From NCBI GenBank assembly GCA_018334995.1, contig JAGXKW010000008.1, positions 1 to 64,000 of the forward strand: a stretch of DNA of 64,000 nucleotides. The letters run 5' to 3'. Positions within the stretch are counted from its first letter, which is position 1; each line of letters opens with the position of its first letter. This DNA is from Wenzhouxiangellaceae bacterium. GTDB lineage: Bacteria > Pseudomonadota > Gammaproteobacteria > Xanthomonadales > Wenzhouxiangellaceae. Below are positions 25,921 to 34,325 of this stretch, piece after piece. The position numbers and the translations under genes are program-made. The notes below the pieces were generated by a model. It was not told the DNA's origin. It searched no databases and saw nothing but the letters and a program-made list of their open reading frames with translations.

Positions 25921-26448
25921 TTATCGTCGACCGAACAACCGCCCCAGCAAGCCCGGACGCCGGGGATTGCCGCGCCCTGCCCGGTCGCCGGGCCGGGCTT
26001 CGGGGGCATCGTCTTCGGCCTGGATGCACGATACGACCAGATCGTCGATCAGGGCCGGCGTGAACTGGTAGGGATCGAACGATGTCATTCCATGGCGGGC
26101 CAGGACTTCGCCCACGACGCGCTCGATGGCGACGAATTTCATCGACCAGTTCCGGAACCGCCTGGAGCGGATCGGGCGCCGCGTCAGCCGCTGGACGTCA
26201 TGGTGCCGCGCATCGCGGCAGATTCGCGCGTACAGACCGTCCACGGTATCCGCCGGGCCTTCCAGGTACTGAAAAAAACAGCCGTTGCCGTAATGCAGCA
26301 CGCCGCCGATCCGGCGCTGCTGGTTATTGCGTCGGGAGTGCACCAGGATGCGGTTGACTTCCGGATCGACGCCGTATCCCTGCTGCTCGCTGGAAAACGA
26401 GGCCCGGGAACAATAAGACAGGCAGATCAGATCGGTTGCTTTATCCAT
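25921..26448 (-). CDS. BLUF-domain blue-light photoreceptor
   Basis: A 175-residue protein whose first 110 residues are a BLUF domain binding FAD. The photo-switch residues are in place: Y12 (ICLSYCSRAS), N41/N42 (SRRNNQQ) and Q60 (FFQYLEGP), with W101 and M103 in NWSMKF. The C-terminal 65 residues have no recognised effector domain and end in a basic, Gly/Pro/Arg-rich tail, so it probably acts by binding a partner. The ATG at 26448 gives a standard BLUF N-terminus; an ATG ten codons upstream is also possible. It is divergent from the Mrp operon and 8 kb from the rhodopsin. Confidence 0.93.
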   Translation of the reverse strand: MDKATDLICLSYCSRASFSSEQQGYGVDPEVNRILVHSRRNNQQRRIGGVLHYGNGCFFQYLEGPADTVDGLYARICRDARHHDVQRLTRRPIRSRRFRNWSMKFVAIERVVGEVLARHGMTSFDPYQFTPALIDDLVVSCIQAEDDAPEARPGDRAGRGNPRRPGLLGRLFGRR

Positions 26449-26588
26449 GAAGACTCTGGATTTGTGGAGCGAGCACAATAGACGAGACCAGTCGTGGCCC
26501 CGTCAACGCTCGGCGCGCCCCGGCGATTGGCGCCACCCTGAGCGTGCACACCCGACCCGAAGCCCGCTTTGGTAAGATTTCGACCATC

Positions 26589-27065
26589 ATGCGTTATCTA
26601 TTTTCTCTGGCAATCCTGCTGACGGTGCTCTGGCTCGGCATTTCCGGCGTCTACAAACCGCCACTGTTCGTGCTAGGTGGCTGCTCCGTGGTCTTCGTCG
26701 TATGGCTCTCCAGGCGCATGGACGTCGTGGGCGTGGAGCACAACCCGGTACTCTATTCCTGGCGGCTGCCGGTCTACTGGCTGTGGCTGCTGTGGCAAAT
26801 CGTCAAGTCCAACATCGATGTCGCCCGCGCCGCACTGTCGCCTGACAAACTGGTGCGCCCCCGGGTGGTGAAAGTACCCATGAAACTCGGCTCGGCGGTC
26901 GGGAAGGTCACCTACGCCAATTCGGTAACGCTGACGCCGGGCACGGTCACGCTGCTGCTCGAGGAGGACCACCTCGAAGTCCATGCGCTGCTCGAAAGCT
27001 CCGCGGCCAGTCTGGAATCAGGCGAAATGGAACGGAAAATCGCCTGGCTGGAGAACCACAAGTGA
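26589..27065 (+). CDS. mrpE: Mrp-type Na+/H+ antiporter subunit E
   Basis: A 158-residue subunit with two or three N-terminal helices (residues 4-22, 26-43, 62-80) and a soluble tail. The segment WLLWQIVKSNIDVARAALSPD and the later YANSVTLTPGTVTLLLEEDHLEVHAL are characteristic of MrpE/MnhE. It is first gene of a ten-gene rightward operon. Its TGA overlaps the GTG of mrpF. The start at 26589 is chosen because the alternative upstream ATG adds charged residues before the first helix. Confidence 0.95.
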   Translation: MRYLFSLAILLTVLWLGISGVYKPPLFVLGGCSVVFVVWLSRRMDVVGVEHNPVLYSWRLPVYWLWLLWQIVKSNIDVARAALSPDKLVRPRVVKVPMKLGSAVGKVTYANSVTLTPGTVTLLLEEDHLEVHALLESSAASLESGEMERKIAWLENHK

Positions 27066-27355
27066 CGACCGTCCTTGTCCTGACGGCACTGGCGATATTC
27101 GTCACGATGGCGCTGGCCCTGGTGCGGGCGCTCAAGGGGCCTTCGGTCTACGATCGAATCGTGGCGGTCAACGTCATCGGCACCAAGACCGTGCTCGTCG
27201 TGGCGCTGATCACCGCGATCAGCGGCAACGACGACCTGATCGACGTGGCGCTGGTCTATGCGCTGATCAACTTCATCGCGGTTGTAACCGTGCTGAAGCT
27301 GTCACGGATGCGCGATCTCGCCGCTGCCGGGGAAGGAGATATCACCGATGGTTGA
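27062..27355 (+). CDS. mrpF: Mrp antiporter subunit F
   Basis: A 97-residue three-helix protein. The signature ALKGPSVYDRIVAVNVIGTKTV (about residues 23-44) and DVALVYALINFIAVV match MrpF/MnhF. Translation begins at GTG overlapping the mrpE stop (GTGA), so the genes are coupled. Part of the membrane module shared with complex I-related antiporters. Confidence 0.95.
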   Translation: MTTVLVLTALAIFVTMALALVRALKGPSVYDRIVAVNVIGTKTVLVVALITAISGNDDLIDVALVYALINFIAVVTVLKLSRMRDLAAAGEGDITDG

Positions 27356-27713
27356 GACCATGCTCGCCGTCATTTCCGGGATTTTCCTGCTCACCGGCGG
27401 GATATTCGGCATCCTGGGTGGCATCGGCCTGCTGCGTTTCCCGGATTTCTACAGCCGGCTCCATGCCGCCGGCATCACCGATACATTATGCGCCTTTCTG
27501 ATCATCATCGGTCTCGTGATACAGGCCGGCCTGGCACTGGTCAGCATCAAGCTGATGCTGATCCTGATATTCATGGTCTTTACCGCGCCCACCGCCAGTC
27601 ATGCGCTGGCCCGTGCCGGACTCGCCGCCGGCGATGATCCGGCAACCTTGGAAAGCGAACCCATGGAAATTGCCCCGCTCGGCTCGCGCGGAGAACCGCC
27701 ATCGAATTCCTGA
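27348..27713 (+). CDS. mrpG: Mrp antiporter subunit G
   Basis: A 121-residue three-helix protein. GIFGILGGIGLLRFPDFYSRLHAAG is the MrpG/MnhG signature, followed by a hydrophobic pair ending FTAPTASHALARA. The tail is acidic and Pro-rich. It overlaps mrpF by 8 bases and is followed closely by the DUF4040 gene, whose real start probably lies inside the mrpG end. Confidence 0.95.
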   Translation: MVETMLAVISGIFLLTGGIFGILGGIGLLRFPDFYSRLHAAGITDTLCAFLIIIGLVIQAGLALVSIKLMLILIFMVFTAPTASHALARAGLAAGDDPATLESEPMEIAPLGSRGEPPSNS

Positions 27714-27739
27714 TCGACATCGCGCTGCTGACGTTCCTG

Positions 27740-28270
27740 GTGACTGTCGCGGTGGCGGTGGTGAGGGTGCGTGACCTGTTTTCAGCGGCAATGTTGTTCG
27801 CCATCTATTCCCTGCTGTCGGCCGGATTGTTCGCGGTGCTCGATGCAGGCGACGTCGCGCTTACCGAGGCCGCGGTGGGGGCCGGCATATCCACTATTCT
27901 GTTCCTTGCCGTGCTGGCGCTGACCGGTCACGAGGAGCGCCCGGCGCGCGGCAAGAATCGGCTGGCGCTGACGGTGGTCGTGGCCACGGGTGCCTGTCTG
28001 ATTTATGCGGCCGGTGATCTACCGGAATTCGGTGAGCCCGGCAACCCGCCCCACGTGCATGTCGCCCCGTATTACATAGAGCATGCCTATACGGACATGG
28101 GTGTACCCAACATGGTCGCCGCGGTACTGGCCAGCTATCGTTCCATCGATACGATGGGCGAGGCTTTCGTGATCCTGACCGCCGGACTGGGCGTGGTCGC
28201 GCTGCTCTCCGTTCCACCACGGCGACGGCGCCACAAACATAAGCCTGGAAAATCTGAGGACGACTCATGA
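27740..28270 (+). CDS. MrpA-C-half-like DUF4040 subunit
   Basis: A protein of 176 residues from GTG at 27740. It matches the DUF4040/MbhD-like segment that is fused to MrpA in classical operons: VRVRDLFSAAMLFAIYSLLSAGLF then DVALTEAAVGAGISTILFL, with MbhE-like helices at the C-terminus. Family members have a longer first helix; in-frame codons back to 27701 (IEFLIDIALLTFLV) restore it and follow a GGAG site, but no standard start codon exists there. The true start may be ATC at 27701 or CTG at 27710. It overlaps mrpB by four bases. Confidence 0.85.
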   Translation: MTVAVAVVRVRDLFSAAMLFAIYSLLSAGLFAVLDAGDVALTEAAVGAGISTILFLAVLALTGHEERPARGKNRLALTVVVATGACLIYAAGDLPEFGEPGNPPHVHVAPYYIEHAYTDMGVPNMVAAVLASYRSIDTMGEAFVILTAGLGVVALLSVPPRRRRHKHKPGKSEDDS

Positions 28271-28716
28271 GAACCAACGGCATCCTGCGCGTAATCGCGC
28301 GATTCCTGATTCCGCTGATCATGCTGTTCGGGCTCTATATTCAGTTCCACGGCGAATACTCGCCCGGCGGCGGCTTCCAGGCCGGTGTGGTGTTTGCGGC
28401 GGCCTGGATTCTGTTTGCCCTGATCTACGGCCTGGACGCCGCACTTGAGGTGATTCCCGAGCGCGCCCAGTTCGTGCTGGCCTGTCTCGGCGTGCTCCTG
28501 TATTGCTTCGTCGGCCTGCTCGGCGTCGTCCTGGGTGGGCGCTTTCTTGATTTCTACCCGCTGCTGGACTCGCCCCATGCAGCCCAGCAGACCGGGATCG
28601 TAGCGGTCGAATTCGGCGTCGGCGTGACCGTCGCAACCTGTGCGATGCTGTTTTTCACGTTTTTCGCCCGACGCAAGCGTGAAATCGACGCTGCCGAAAC
28701 CGGGGAGGACGACTGA
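28267..28716 (+). CDS. mrpB: Mrp antiporter subunit B (MnhB domain)
   Basis: A 149-residue four-helix subunit with the MnhB signature LYIQFHGEYSPGGGFQAGVV at about residues 23-42, then GVLLYCFVGLLGVVLGG and QTGIVAVEFGVGVTVA. It ends with a charged tail. The start overlaps the previous stop (ATGA), and its stop overlaps the next start. With the DUF4040 gene it supplies the part that is the C-terminal half of MrpA plus MrpB in Bacillus. Confidence 0.95.
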   Translation: MRTNGILRVIARFLIPLIMLFGLYIQFHGEYSPGGGFQAGVVFAAAWILFALIYGLDAALEVIPERAQFVLACLGVLLYCFVGLLGVVLGGRFLDFYPLLDSPHAAQQTGIVAVEFGVGVTVATCAMLFFTFFARRKREIDAAETGEDD

Positions 28717-29120
28717 TGGCCTGGCTGGGACATTTCAACTACTGGGTCGTCGTGATCCTGATGATGATCGGTTTCTACGCCGTGATCGCCCGGGGCAACA
28801 TGGTCAAGAAGATCATGGGCCTCAATCTTTTTCAGACCTCGGTTTTCATCATGTTCATCTCGGCCGGCAAGATCATCGGCGGCTCGACGCCGGTGCTGCG
28901 CGAGGGCATCACCGTCTATTCCAACCCGCTGCCGCACGTGCTGATCCTGACCGCTATCGTCGTGGGCGTGGCCACCACCGCGGTCGGGCTGGCGCTGGCG
29001 GTGCGAATACTCGAGGCCTACGGTACGATCGAGGAAGATGAACTGGTGGATCCGCCCGATCAACCAGCGGATGAATCGCACCCCGGCATGCCTGCCGGAA
29101 AAGGCGACACGGCCGCATGA
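28716..29120 (+). CDS. mrpC: Mrp antiporter subunit C (NuoK-like)
   Basis: A 134-residue three-helix protein homologous to NuoK. NMVKKIMGLNLFQTSVFIMFIS and the DPLPHVLILTAIVVG-like segment NPLPHVLILTAIVVGVATTAVGLAL are diagnostic, and the helix glutamate region matches NuoK-type subunits. The C-terminal 25 residues are polar and Pro-rich. It overlaps mrpB by one base and mrpD by four. Confidence 0.95.
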   Translation: MAWLGHFNYWVVVILMMIGFYAVIARGNMVKKIMGLNLFQTSVFIMFISAGKIIGGSTPVLREGITVYSNPLPHVLILTAIVVGVATTAVGLALAVRILEAYGTIEEDELVDPPDQPADESHPGMPAGKGDTAA

Positions 29121-30592
29121 ATATCGGCGAATGGCTGCCGTTCAGCGTGCTGGTACCGCTGATCGCCGCACCGGTGTGCGCATTGATGCCTGGACGCACT
29201 GGACCATGGCTGCTGGCCTTTCTCGGCGCCCTGACATCACTGCTGATCGTCGCGATCGCGCTGCCGGTATTGTGGCAGGGCGAGCTTTCTTATCCGTTCG
29301 GCAACTGGCCGCCGCCGATCGGCATCGAATATCGCATCGACGCCGCCAATGGCCTGGTCGCGCTGCTGGTGGCGGCCGTGGCCACGTTCGTGCTGCCGTG
29401 GGCACGCATCATCAACAACTTCGAGGTCCCGGAACGCCAGGGCATTTTTTACGCCCTGTTCCTGCTGGCTTTCGCCGGCCTGATGGGAATCACGCTGACC
29501 GGCGATGCGTTCAACGTGTTCGTGTTCCTGGAAATATCTTCCCTGTCGACCTATGCGCTGATCGCGCACGGCTGGGATCGGCGCGCACTGCTGGCCTCGT
29601 TCCGTTACCTGATCATGGGCACCGTGGGTGCGACCTTCGTGCTGATCGGCATCGGCTTTCTATACATGATGACCGGCACGCTGAACATGGCCGACCTCGC
29701 CGAACGGCTGCCGGAAGTGCGCGATACCACCGCGGTGCGCGCCGCACTGGCGTTCATCATCGTCGGGCTGGGGCTGAAGCTGGCGCTGTTTCCGCTGCAC
29801 TTGTGGCTGCCCAACGCCTATGCCTATGCGCCTAACTTCATCACCGTGTTCCTGGCCGCGACCGCGACCAAGGTGGCGCTGTACGTCATGTTGCGGTTCA
29901 TCTTCACGATCTTCGGCCACGACTACAGCTTTTTCGCCCTGCCGCTGACAGCGGTACTGCTGGCACTGGCGATTGCCGGTATGTTCGCCGGCTCCTGGGT
30001 AGCGATGTTCCAGCACAACCTCAAGCGCATGCTGGCGTATTCCTCGGTCGCCCAGGTCGGCTACATGGTGCTGGGCATCGCGCTTGCAACCTCGGCCGGC
30101 CTGGCAGCCGGCTTGCTGCACCTGTTCAATCACGCACTCATGAAAGGCGCCCTGTTCATGGCGCTCGGAACGGTATTCTGGCGCGTCGGCAGCGTACGCA
30201 TCGATGACCTGTCCGGCATCGGCCGTGAAATGCCCTGGACCATGACCGCGTTCGCGCTGGCCGGACTGAGTCTGATCGGCGTGCCGCTGACCGCCGGCTT
30301 CGTCAGCAAGTGGTACCTGATCATCGCCGCGATGGAAGCCGGCCAGCCTTGGCTGGTGGCCCTCATCGTGATCACCTCGCTGATGGCGATCTACTACATC
30401 TGGCGGGTGGTCGAGGCCGCCTGGTTCACGCCGGCACGCGAGGCGCGAACACCCGTTTCCGAAGCGCCCCTGTCGCTGCTGGTTCCCCTGTACGTCGTGG
30501 TTGCAGCCAATTTCTGGTTCGGCATCGACACCCGGCTTTCGGTCGGTGGCGCCGAGGCGGCCGCGCGCGCACTGCTCGGAGGGAGTCCGTGA
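29117..30592 (+). CDS. mrpD: Mrp antiporter subunit D (NuoL/M/N-like, first copy)
   Basis: A 491-residue protein with about 14 helices, of the complex I antiporter-like family. The key Glu lies in FLEISSLSTYALI and the helix lysine in GLKLALFPLHLWLPNAYAYAP; a further conserved segment is LAYSSVAQVGYMVLGIA with a nearby His-Lys (NHALMKGALF). These residues line the proton path. It is the first of three antiporter-like subunits in the operon. Its TGA overlaps the GTG of the next. Confidence 0.96.
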   Translation: MNIGEWLPFSVLVPLIAAPVCALMPGRTGPWLLAFLGALTSLLIVAIALPVLWQGELSYPFGNWPPPIGIEYRIDAANGLVALLVAAVATFVLPWARIINNFEVPERQGIFYALFLLAFAGLMGITLTGDAFNVFVFLEISSLSTYALIAHGWDRRALLASFRYLIMGTVGATFVLIGIGFLYMMTGTLNMADLAERLPEVRDTTAVRAALAFIIVGLGLKLALFPLHLWLPNAYAYAPNFITVFLAATATKVALYVMLRFIFTIFGHDYSFFALPLTAVLLALAIAGMFAGSWVAMFQHNLKRMLAYSSVAQVGYMVLGIALATSAGLAAGLLHLFNHALMKGALFMALGTVFWRVGSVRIDDLSGIGREMPWTMTAFALAGLSLIGVPLTAGFVSKWYLIIAAMEAGQPWLVALIVITSLMAIYYIWRVVEAAWFTPAREARTPVSEAPLSLLVPLYVVVAANFWFGIDTRLSVGGAEAAARALLGGSP

Positions 30593-32061
30593 GCGCCTTC
30601 CTGACCCAGCCCTTCACGGTCGTCATCATCCCGTTCCTGGGGGCGGTGCTGATCGCGCTGGCCGGCGACCGTGACCGCCTGCGCGACATCATCGGCTGGG
30701 TCACCTCGATCGCATTCTTCCTCGGCGTCATTGCCCAGGTGGGGCCGGCACTGGAAGGCGCCGGCCGCGAGCAGCGATTGTGGGAAATGCTGCCCGGCCT
30801 CGAGATCGCGTTCCGGATCGAGCCTCTCGGGCTGATCTTCGCCCTGGTGGCCGCCAGCCTTTGGCTGGTCGCGACGCTTTACGCCCAGTGCTATATGAAG
30901 GTGCTCGGCTACCGCCACCTGGGCCGCTTCTTCGCCTGTTACGCGATCGCGCTGGGCGCCGCTGCCGGCATCGCCTTCTCGGCCAACCTGCTGACGCTGT
31001 TCATCTTCTACGAAGTGCTCAGCCTGTCGACCTATCCGCTGGTTGCGCACTCGGGCACCGCTGCGGCCCGCAATGGCGCGCGCATCTACCTGGGTTACCT
31101 GCTGGCCACGTCGATCGGCCTGCTGCTGGTCGGCATCCTTTGGGTCTGGCAGGCCGCCGGCACGCTGGAATTCCAGCAAGGGGGCATCATTGCCGGCCAC
31201 GTCGACCCGAGCTGGATTCCGCTGCTCGCGGGGCTGTTCATGTTCGGCATCGGCAAGGCCGCGCTGATGCCCGTGCATCGCTGGCTGCCGTCAGCGATGG
31301 TTGCACCGGCGCCGGTCAGCGCACTGCTGCACGCCGTGGCCGTGGTCAAGGCCGGGGTGTTCACCGTGCTGAAAGTCGCCGTGTTCGTGTTCGGTACCGA
31401 CGTGCTGGTCGAAACCGGCGCCGGAATCTGGATTTCATGGGTCGCCGCGTTCACCATCGTTGCCGCCTCGCTGATCGCGCTGAGGCTCGAAGACCTCAAG
31501 GCCAGGCTGGCCTATTCCACCGTCGCCCAGCTCAACTACATCGTGCTCGGTGCCATGGTCGCCACCCCGCTGGCGATCATCGGCGCGGCGATGCACATCG
31601 CGACGCACGCGGTGGCCAAGATCACCCTGTTCTTCGGCGCCGGCGCAATCCAGGTGGCGCACGACCGCAAGAAGATCGCGGAACTCGACGGGCTGGGCCG
31701 CGCCATGCCGATCACCTTCGGCGCCTTCGCCATCGGCACGCTGAGCATCATCGGCCTGCCGATCTTCGGCGGCATGTGGTCGAAGTGGTACCTGGTCCTG
31801 GGCAGCATGCAGATTCACCAGTGGGTGCTGGTCGCGGCGTTGATGGCCAGTTCACTGCTCAACATCCTGTATCTGCTGGTCATTCCGATCCGGGCATTCT
31901 TCGCGCCGGCCGCCGAGGGCGTGCCCGAACACTATTCCGAAGCGCCGTGGCCGCTGCTGGTCGCCATGACGATCACCGCGAGCGGCTGCGTGGTGCTGTT
32001 CTTCTGGCCCGATCCGTTGTTCCGGCTGGCCGCAATGCTGGTTCCCGGAGGTGCTCCATGA
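30589..32061 (+). CDS. NuoL/M/N-like Mrp subunit (second copy)
   Basis: A 490-residue antiporter-like membrane subunit starting at GTG 30589 (GTGA overlap with mrpD). The functional positions are conserved: Glu in FIFYEVLSLSTYPL, Lys in GIGKAALMPVHRWLPSAMVAPAPVS and LAYSTVAQLNYIVLGAM with HAVAKITLFF. The pattern VAPAPVSALLHAVAVVKAG is closer to NuoL/M than that of the first copy. It could serve as the MrpA N-terminal domain equivalent or as a second MrpD. The frame is open upstream, but that stretch overlaps mrpD in another frame. Confidence 0.93.
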   Translation: MSAFLTQPFTVVIIPFLGAVLIALAGDRDRLRDIIGWVTSIAFFLGVIAQVGPALEGAGREQRLWEMLPGLEIAFRIEPLGLIFALVAASLWLVATLYAQCYMKVLGYRHLGRFFACYAIALGAAAGIAFSANLLTLFIFYEVLSLSTYPLVAHSGTAAARNGARIYLGYLLATSIGLLLVGILWVWQAAGTLEFQQGGIIAGHVDPSWIPLLAGLFMFGIGKAALMPVHRWLPSAMVAPAPVSALLHAVAVVKAGVFTVLKVAVFVFGTDVLVETGAGIWISWVAAFTIVAASLIALRLEDLKARLAYSTVAQLNYIVLGAMVATPLAIIGAAMHIATHAVAKITLFFGAGAIQVAHDRKKIAELDGLGRAMPITFGAFAIGTLSIIGLPIFGGMWSKWYLVLGSMQIHQWVLVAALMASSLLNILYLLVIPIRAFFAPAAEGVPEHYSEAPWPLLVAMTITASGCVVLFFWPDPLFRLAAMLVPGGAP

Positions 32062-32264
32062 ACGACAGGCTGATTCGTTACCTGGTCATCGCGGCCGTTG
32101 TACTGGGCGGCATCGGACTGTTCATCCGGCCCGAATCCGGGGTCGATCGCGTGCCGGGCTTCTATCCGCTGACCGCGGTATTGATCATCACCCTGGTGGT
32201 ACTGGGCGTGCGGATGCTGGCGCGGTTGCTCGAGCGCCCGGAGGATGAATACGATGCCGATTGA
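32058..32264 (+). CDS. Small two-helix membrane protein of the Mrp operon
   Basis: A 68-residue protein with helices at about 8-24 and 35-56 and a short acidic tail (ERPEDEYDAD). It starts with ATG overlapping the preceding stop (ATGA), and its end overlaps the next gene start region. I do not know a named family. Its position and coupling suggest an extra structural subunit of the complex. Confidence 0.8.
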   Translation: MNDRLIRYLVIAAVVLGGIGLFIRPESGVDRVPGFYPLTAVLIITLVVLGVRMLARLLERPEDEYDAD

Positions 32265-33945
32265 GCTGCTCCCGGTCGGGATATTCTGGCTCGGCGCGCT
32301 GCTTGCCGCAGTGCGCCACGACGGCGCGCGCTGGATCGCGCTGATCACCCCGATAATCGCGACCCTGGCTTCGGTCACCCTGCTGGCGCCGGGGGTCGGC
32401 GCGGATTGGCAAATCATGAATTACACCCTGGCGGCGGTCCGGGTCGACGAAATGACGCTGGTGTTTGTCGGTCTGTTCCACCTGGCCGGGTTCCTGGCGG
32501 CGATCTATTCGCTGGAGATGACCGACCGGGTCCAGGCCTCGGCCATGCTGGCCTACGTCGGTTCCGGCATCGGCGCAGTGCTGGCCGGCGACCTGGTGAT
32601 GCTGTGGCTGTTCTGGGAAATGCTGGCACTGACTTCGGTGGTCCTGGTCTGGGCGCGCCGGACGCCGGAAGCCACTGCCGCCGGCATCCGCTACCTGGTA
32701 TTCAACGTGGTCTCTGGCGTGACGCTGCTGGCGGGCATCGCGCATCTGACCGTCGTCGGTCACGATCTGGCGATCGGTCCGATCGCGCTCGATTCGCCCG
32801 GCGGCTGGCTGGTGCTGGCCGCGTTCGGCATCAAGTGCGGTTTCCCGCTGCTACACAACTGGATTCCGGATGCCTATCCGCGAGCCTCTCTGACCGGCTC
32901 GGTGATCCTGGTCGCGATCACGACCAAGGTCGGCGTGTATTCCCTGGCAAGGGCATTCGCCGGCGAAGAACTGCTGATGGTGATCGGCACGGTGATGGCG
33001 CTGTGGCCGCTGGTCTACGTGCTGGTCGAGGACGATCTCAGGCGCGTGCTGGCCTACAGCCTGATGGTCCAGATCGGCCTGATGGTGACCGGAATCGGGG
33101 CCGGCAACGACATCGCGCTGGACGGGGTGACCCTGCACGTGGTCATGGACGTGCTGTTCAAGATGCTGCTGTTCATGGCCCTGGGCGCGGTGCTGGTCCA
33201 GGCCGGCACGGTTCGCGCCAGCCAACTCGGCGGCCTCGGGCGCAAGATGCCCTGGACCATGACCTTCGTCATCGTCGGCGTGCTGGCCAACTCGGCCATG
33301 CCCGGCACCGGCGCTTTCGTCAGCAAGAAACTGCTGCTGGGCGGCATCGAATATGCCGGCGTAGGGCCGGTCTGGTATGCAGCACTCGCCGGCCTGTCGG
33401 CGCTCGGCATCCTGTACGCGGGCGTGCGCGTGCTCTACGAGGCCTTTCTGCGCCGGCCCGAAAAACCCGTGGAAGCCGAAGACGCAACCTTTCCGATGCG
33501 CCTGGCGATGGGGATGATCGCGGCCCTGCTGCTGATTGCCGGCCTGTTCCCGTGGCTGACCGACGCCCTGCGCCCGCTCGCCAGCGATTATCAGCCGGTC
33601 AAGCTGCCCAAGATCCTCGACCAGGTCCAGTTGTTGCTGTTCGCCTTGCTGACCTACGTGGTCCTCGCACGGCGCGGACTGGGGCTGCCGTCATCCGGCC
33701 GGCGCACGCTGCTGGATGTCGAATGGCTCTACCGCAAGCTGATCCCGACCCTGGCCCGCCGGGGCGCGGCGGTGCTCGGCCACATATCCGACCGGATCGG
33801 CACCATGATCCGCATTACCGAGCGCCATCCCGGCAACGGACGTGTCGCCAACTCGCTGGCGCACAGCTGGCCGGCCGGATCGATGGCATTCTGGACCGTG
33901 GTCTTGCTGGTGGTGCTGCTGTTTGCCGGCATCTGGCGCAGCTGA
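32254..33945 (+). CDS. NuoL/M/N-like Mrp subunit (third copy)
   Basis: A 563-residue antiporter-like subunit, longer than the others. Conserved positions: Glu in LWLFWEMLALTSVVLVWARR, Lys in FGIKCGFPLLHNWIPDAYPRAS, LAYSLMVQIGLMVTGIG and MDVLFKMLLF. After the core a C-terminal extension (about 460-563) contains an amphipathic stretch, LLDVEWLYRKLIPTLARRG, and a last membrane helix, reminiscent of the lateral helix of NuoL. GGAGG nine bases before 32254 favours this start over ATG 32245. It is the last gene of the operon. Confidence 0.93.
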   Translation: MPIELLPVGIFWLGALLAAVRHDGARWIALITPIIATLASVTLLAPGVGADWQIMNYTLAAVRVDEMTLVFVGLFHLAGFLAAIYSLEMTDRVQASAMLAYVGSGIGAVLAGDLVMLWLFWEMLALTSVVLVWARRTPEATAAGIRYLVFNVVSGVTLLAGIAHLTVVGHDLAIGPIALDSPGGWLVLAAFGIKCGFPLLHNWIPDAYPRASLTGSVILVAITTKVGVYSLARAFAGEELLMVIGTVMALWPLVYVLVEDDLRRVLAYSLMVQIGLMVTGIGAGNDIALDGVTLHVVMDVLFKMLLFMALGAVLVQAGTVRASQLGGLGRKMPWTMTFVIVGVLANSAMPGTGAFVSKKLLLGGIEYAGVGPVWYAALAGLSALGILYAGVRVLYEAFLRRPEKPVEAEDATFPMRLAMGMIAALLLIAGLFPWLTDALRPLASDYQPVKLPKILDQVQLLLFALLTYVVLARRGLGLPSSGRRTLLDVEWLYRKLIPTLARRGAAVLGHISDRIGTMIRITERHPGNGRVANSLAHSWPAGSMAFWTVVLLVVLLFAGIWRS

Positions 33946-34061
33946 CAAAGCATCGCGCACGAATTTCCTGAACGCGACGCCGGGCGCACGGGAATCGATC
34001 GCTGCGTGTAAGCCGGGTGCGTGGGTCTAGGGTCTTTCAAGCGCGGTCGACGCGCCGCTTG

Positions 34062-34325
34062 TCAGTCGCGATCGTGGTCGCGGCGAATCACGCGGTATTC
34101 GACGTGCCTCAGGTCTTCAGGCCCGGAAGGCTTTTTCCGGCCCACCAGCCAATTGCGGATGGTCAGGCCGATCGCCCCCAGGATCGCCAGCCCCGCGGCC
34201 ACGGCCAGAAATATGAGGCCGACGAAGAAGCTGACCGCGAGAATCGCGATGCCGAGCAGCGCCAGGCCGAACCGCGCCAGGGGGCTTTGCGGCACGCGAT
34301 AGAATGAATGCTGGAAATTTCTCAT
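34062..34325 (-). CDS. Small membrane protein, unknown
   Basis: An 87-residue protein with two hydrophobic stretches (about residues 17-37 and 39-57) and a polar tail (GPEDLRHVEYRVIRRDHDRD). The start codon overlaps, on the opposite strand, the ATG of the Rieske gene (CATG at 34323-34326). Unnamed family; a hairpin-type inner-membrane protein is likely. Confidence 0.7.
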   Translation of the reverse strand: MRNFQHSFYRVPQSPLARFGLALLGIAILAVSFFVGLIFLAVAAGLAILGAIGLTIRNWLVGRKKPSGPEDLRHVEYRVIRRDHDRD

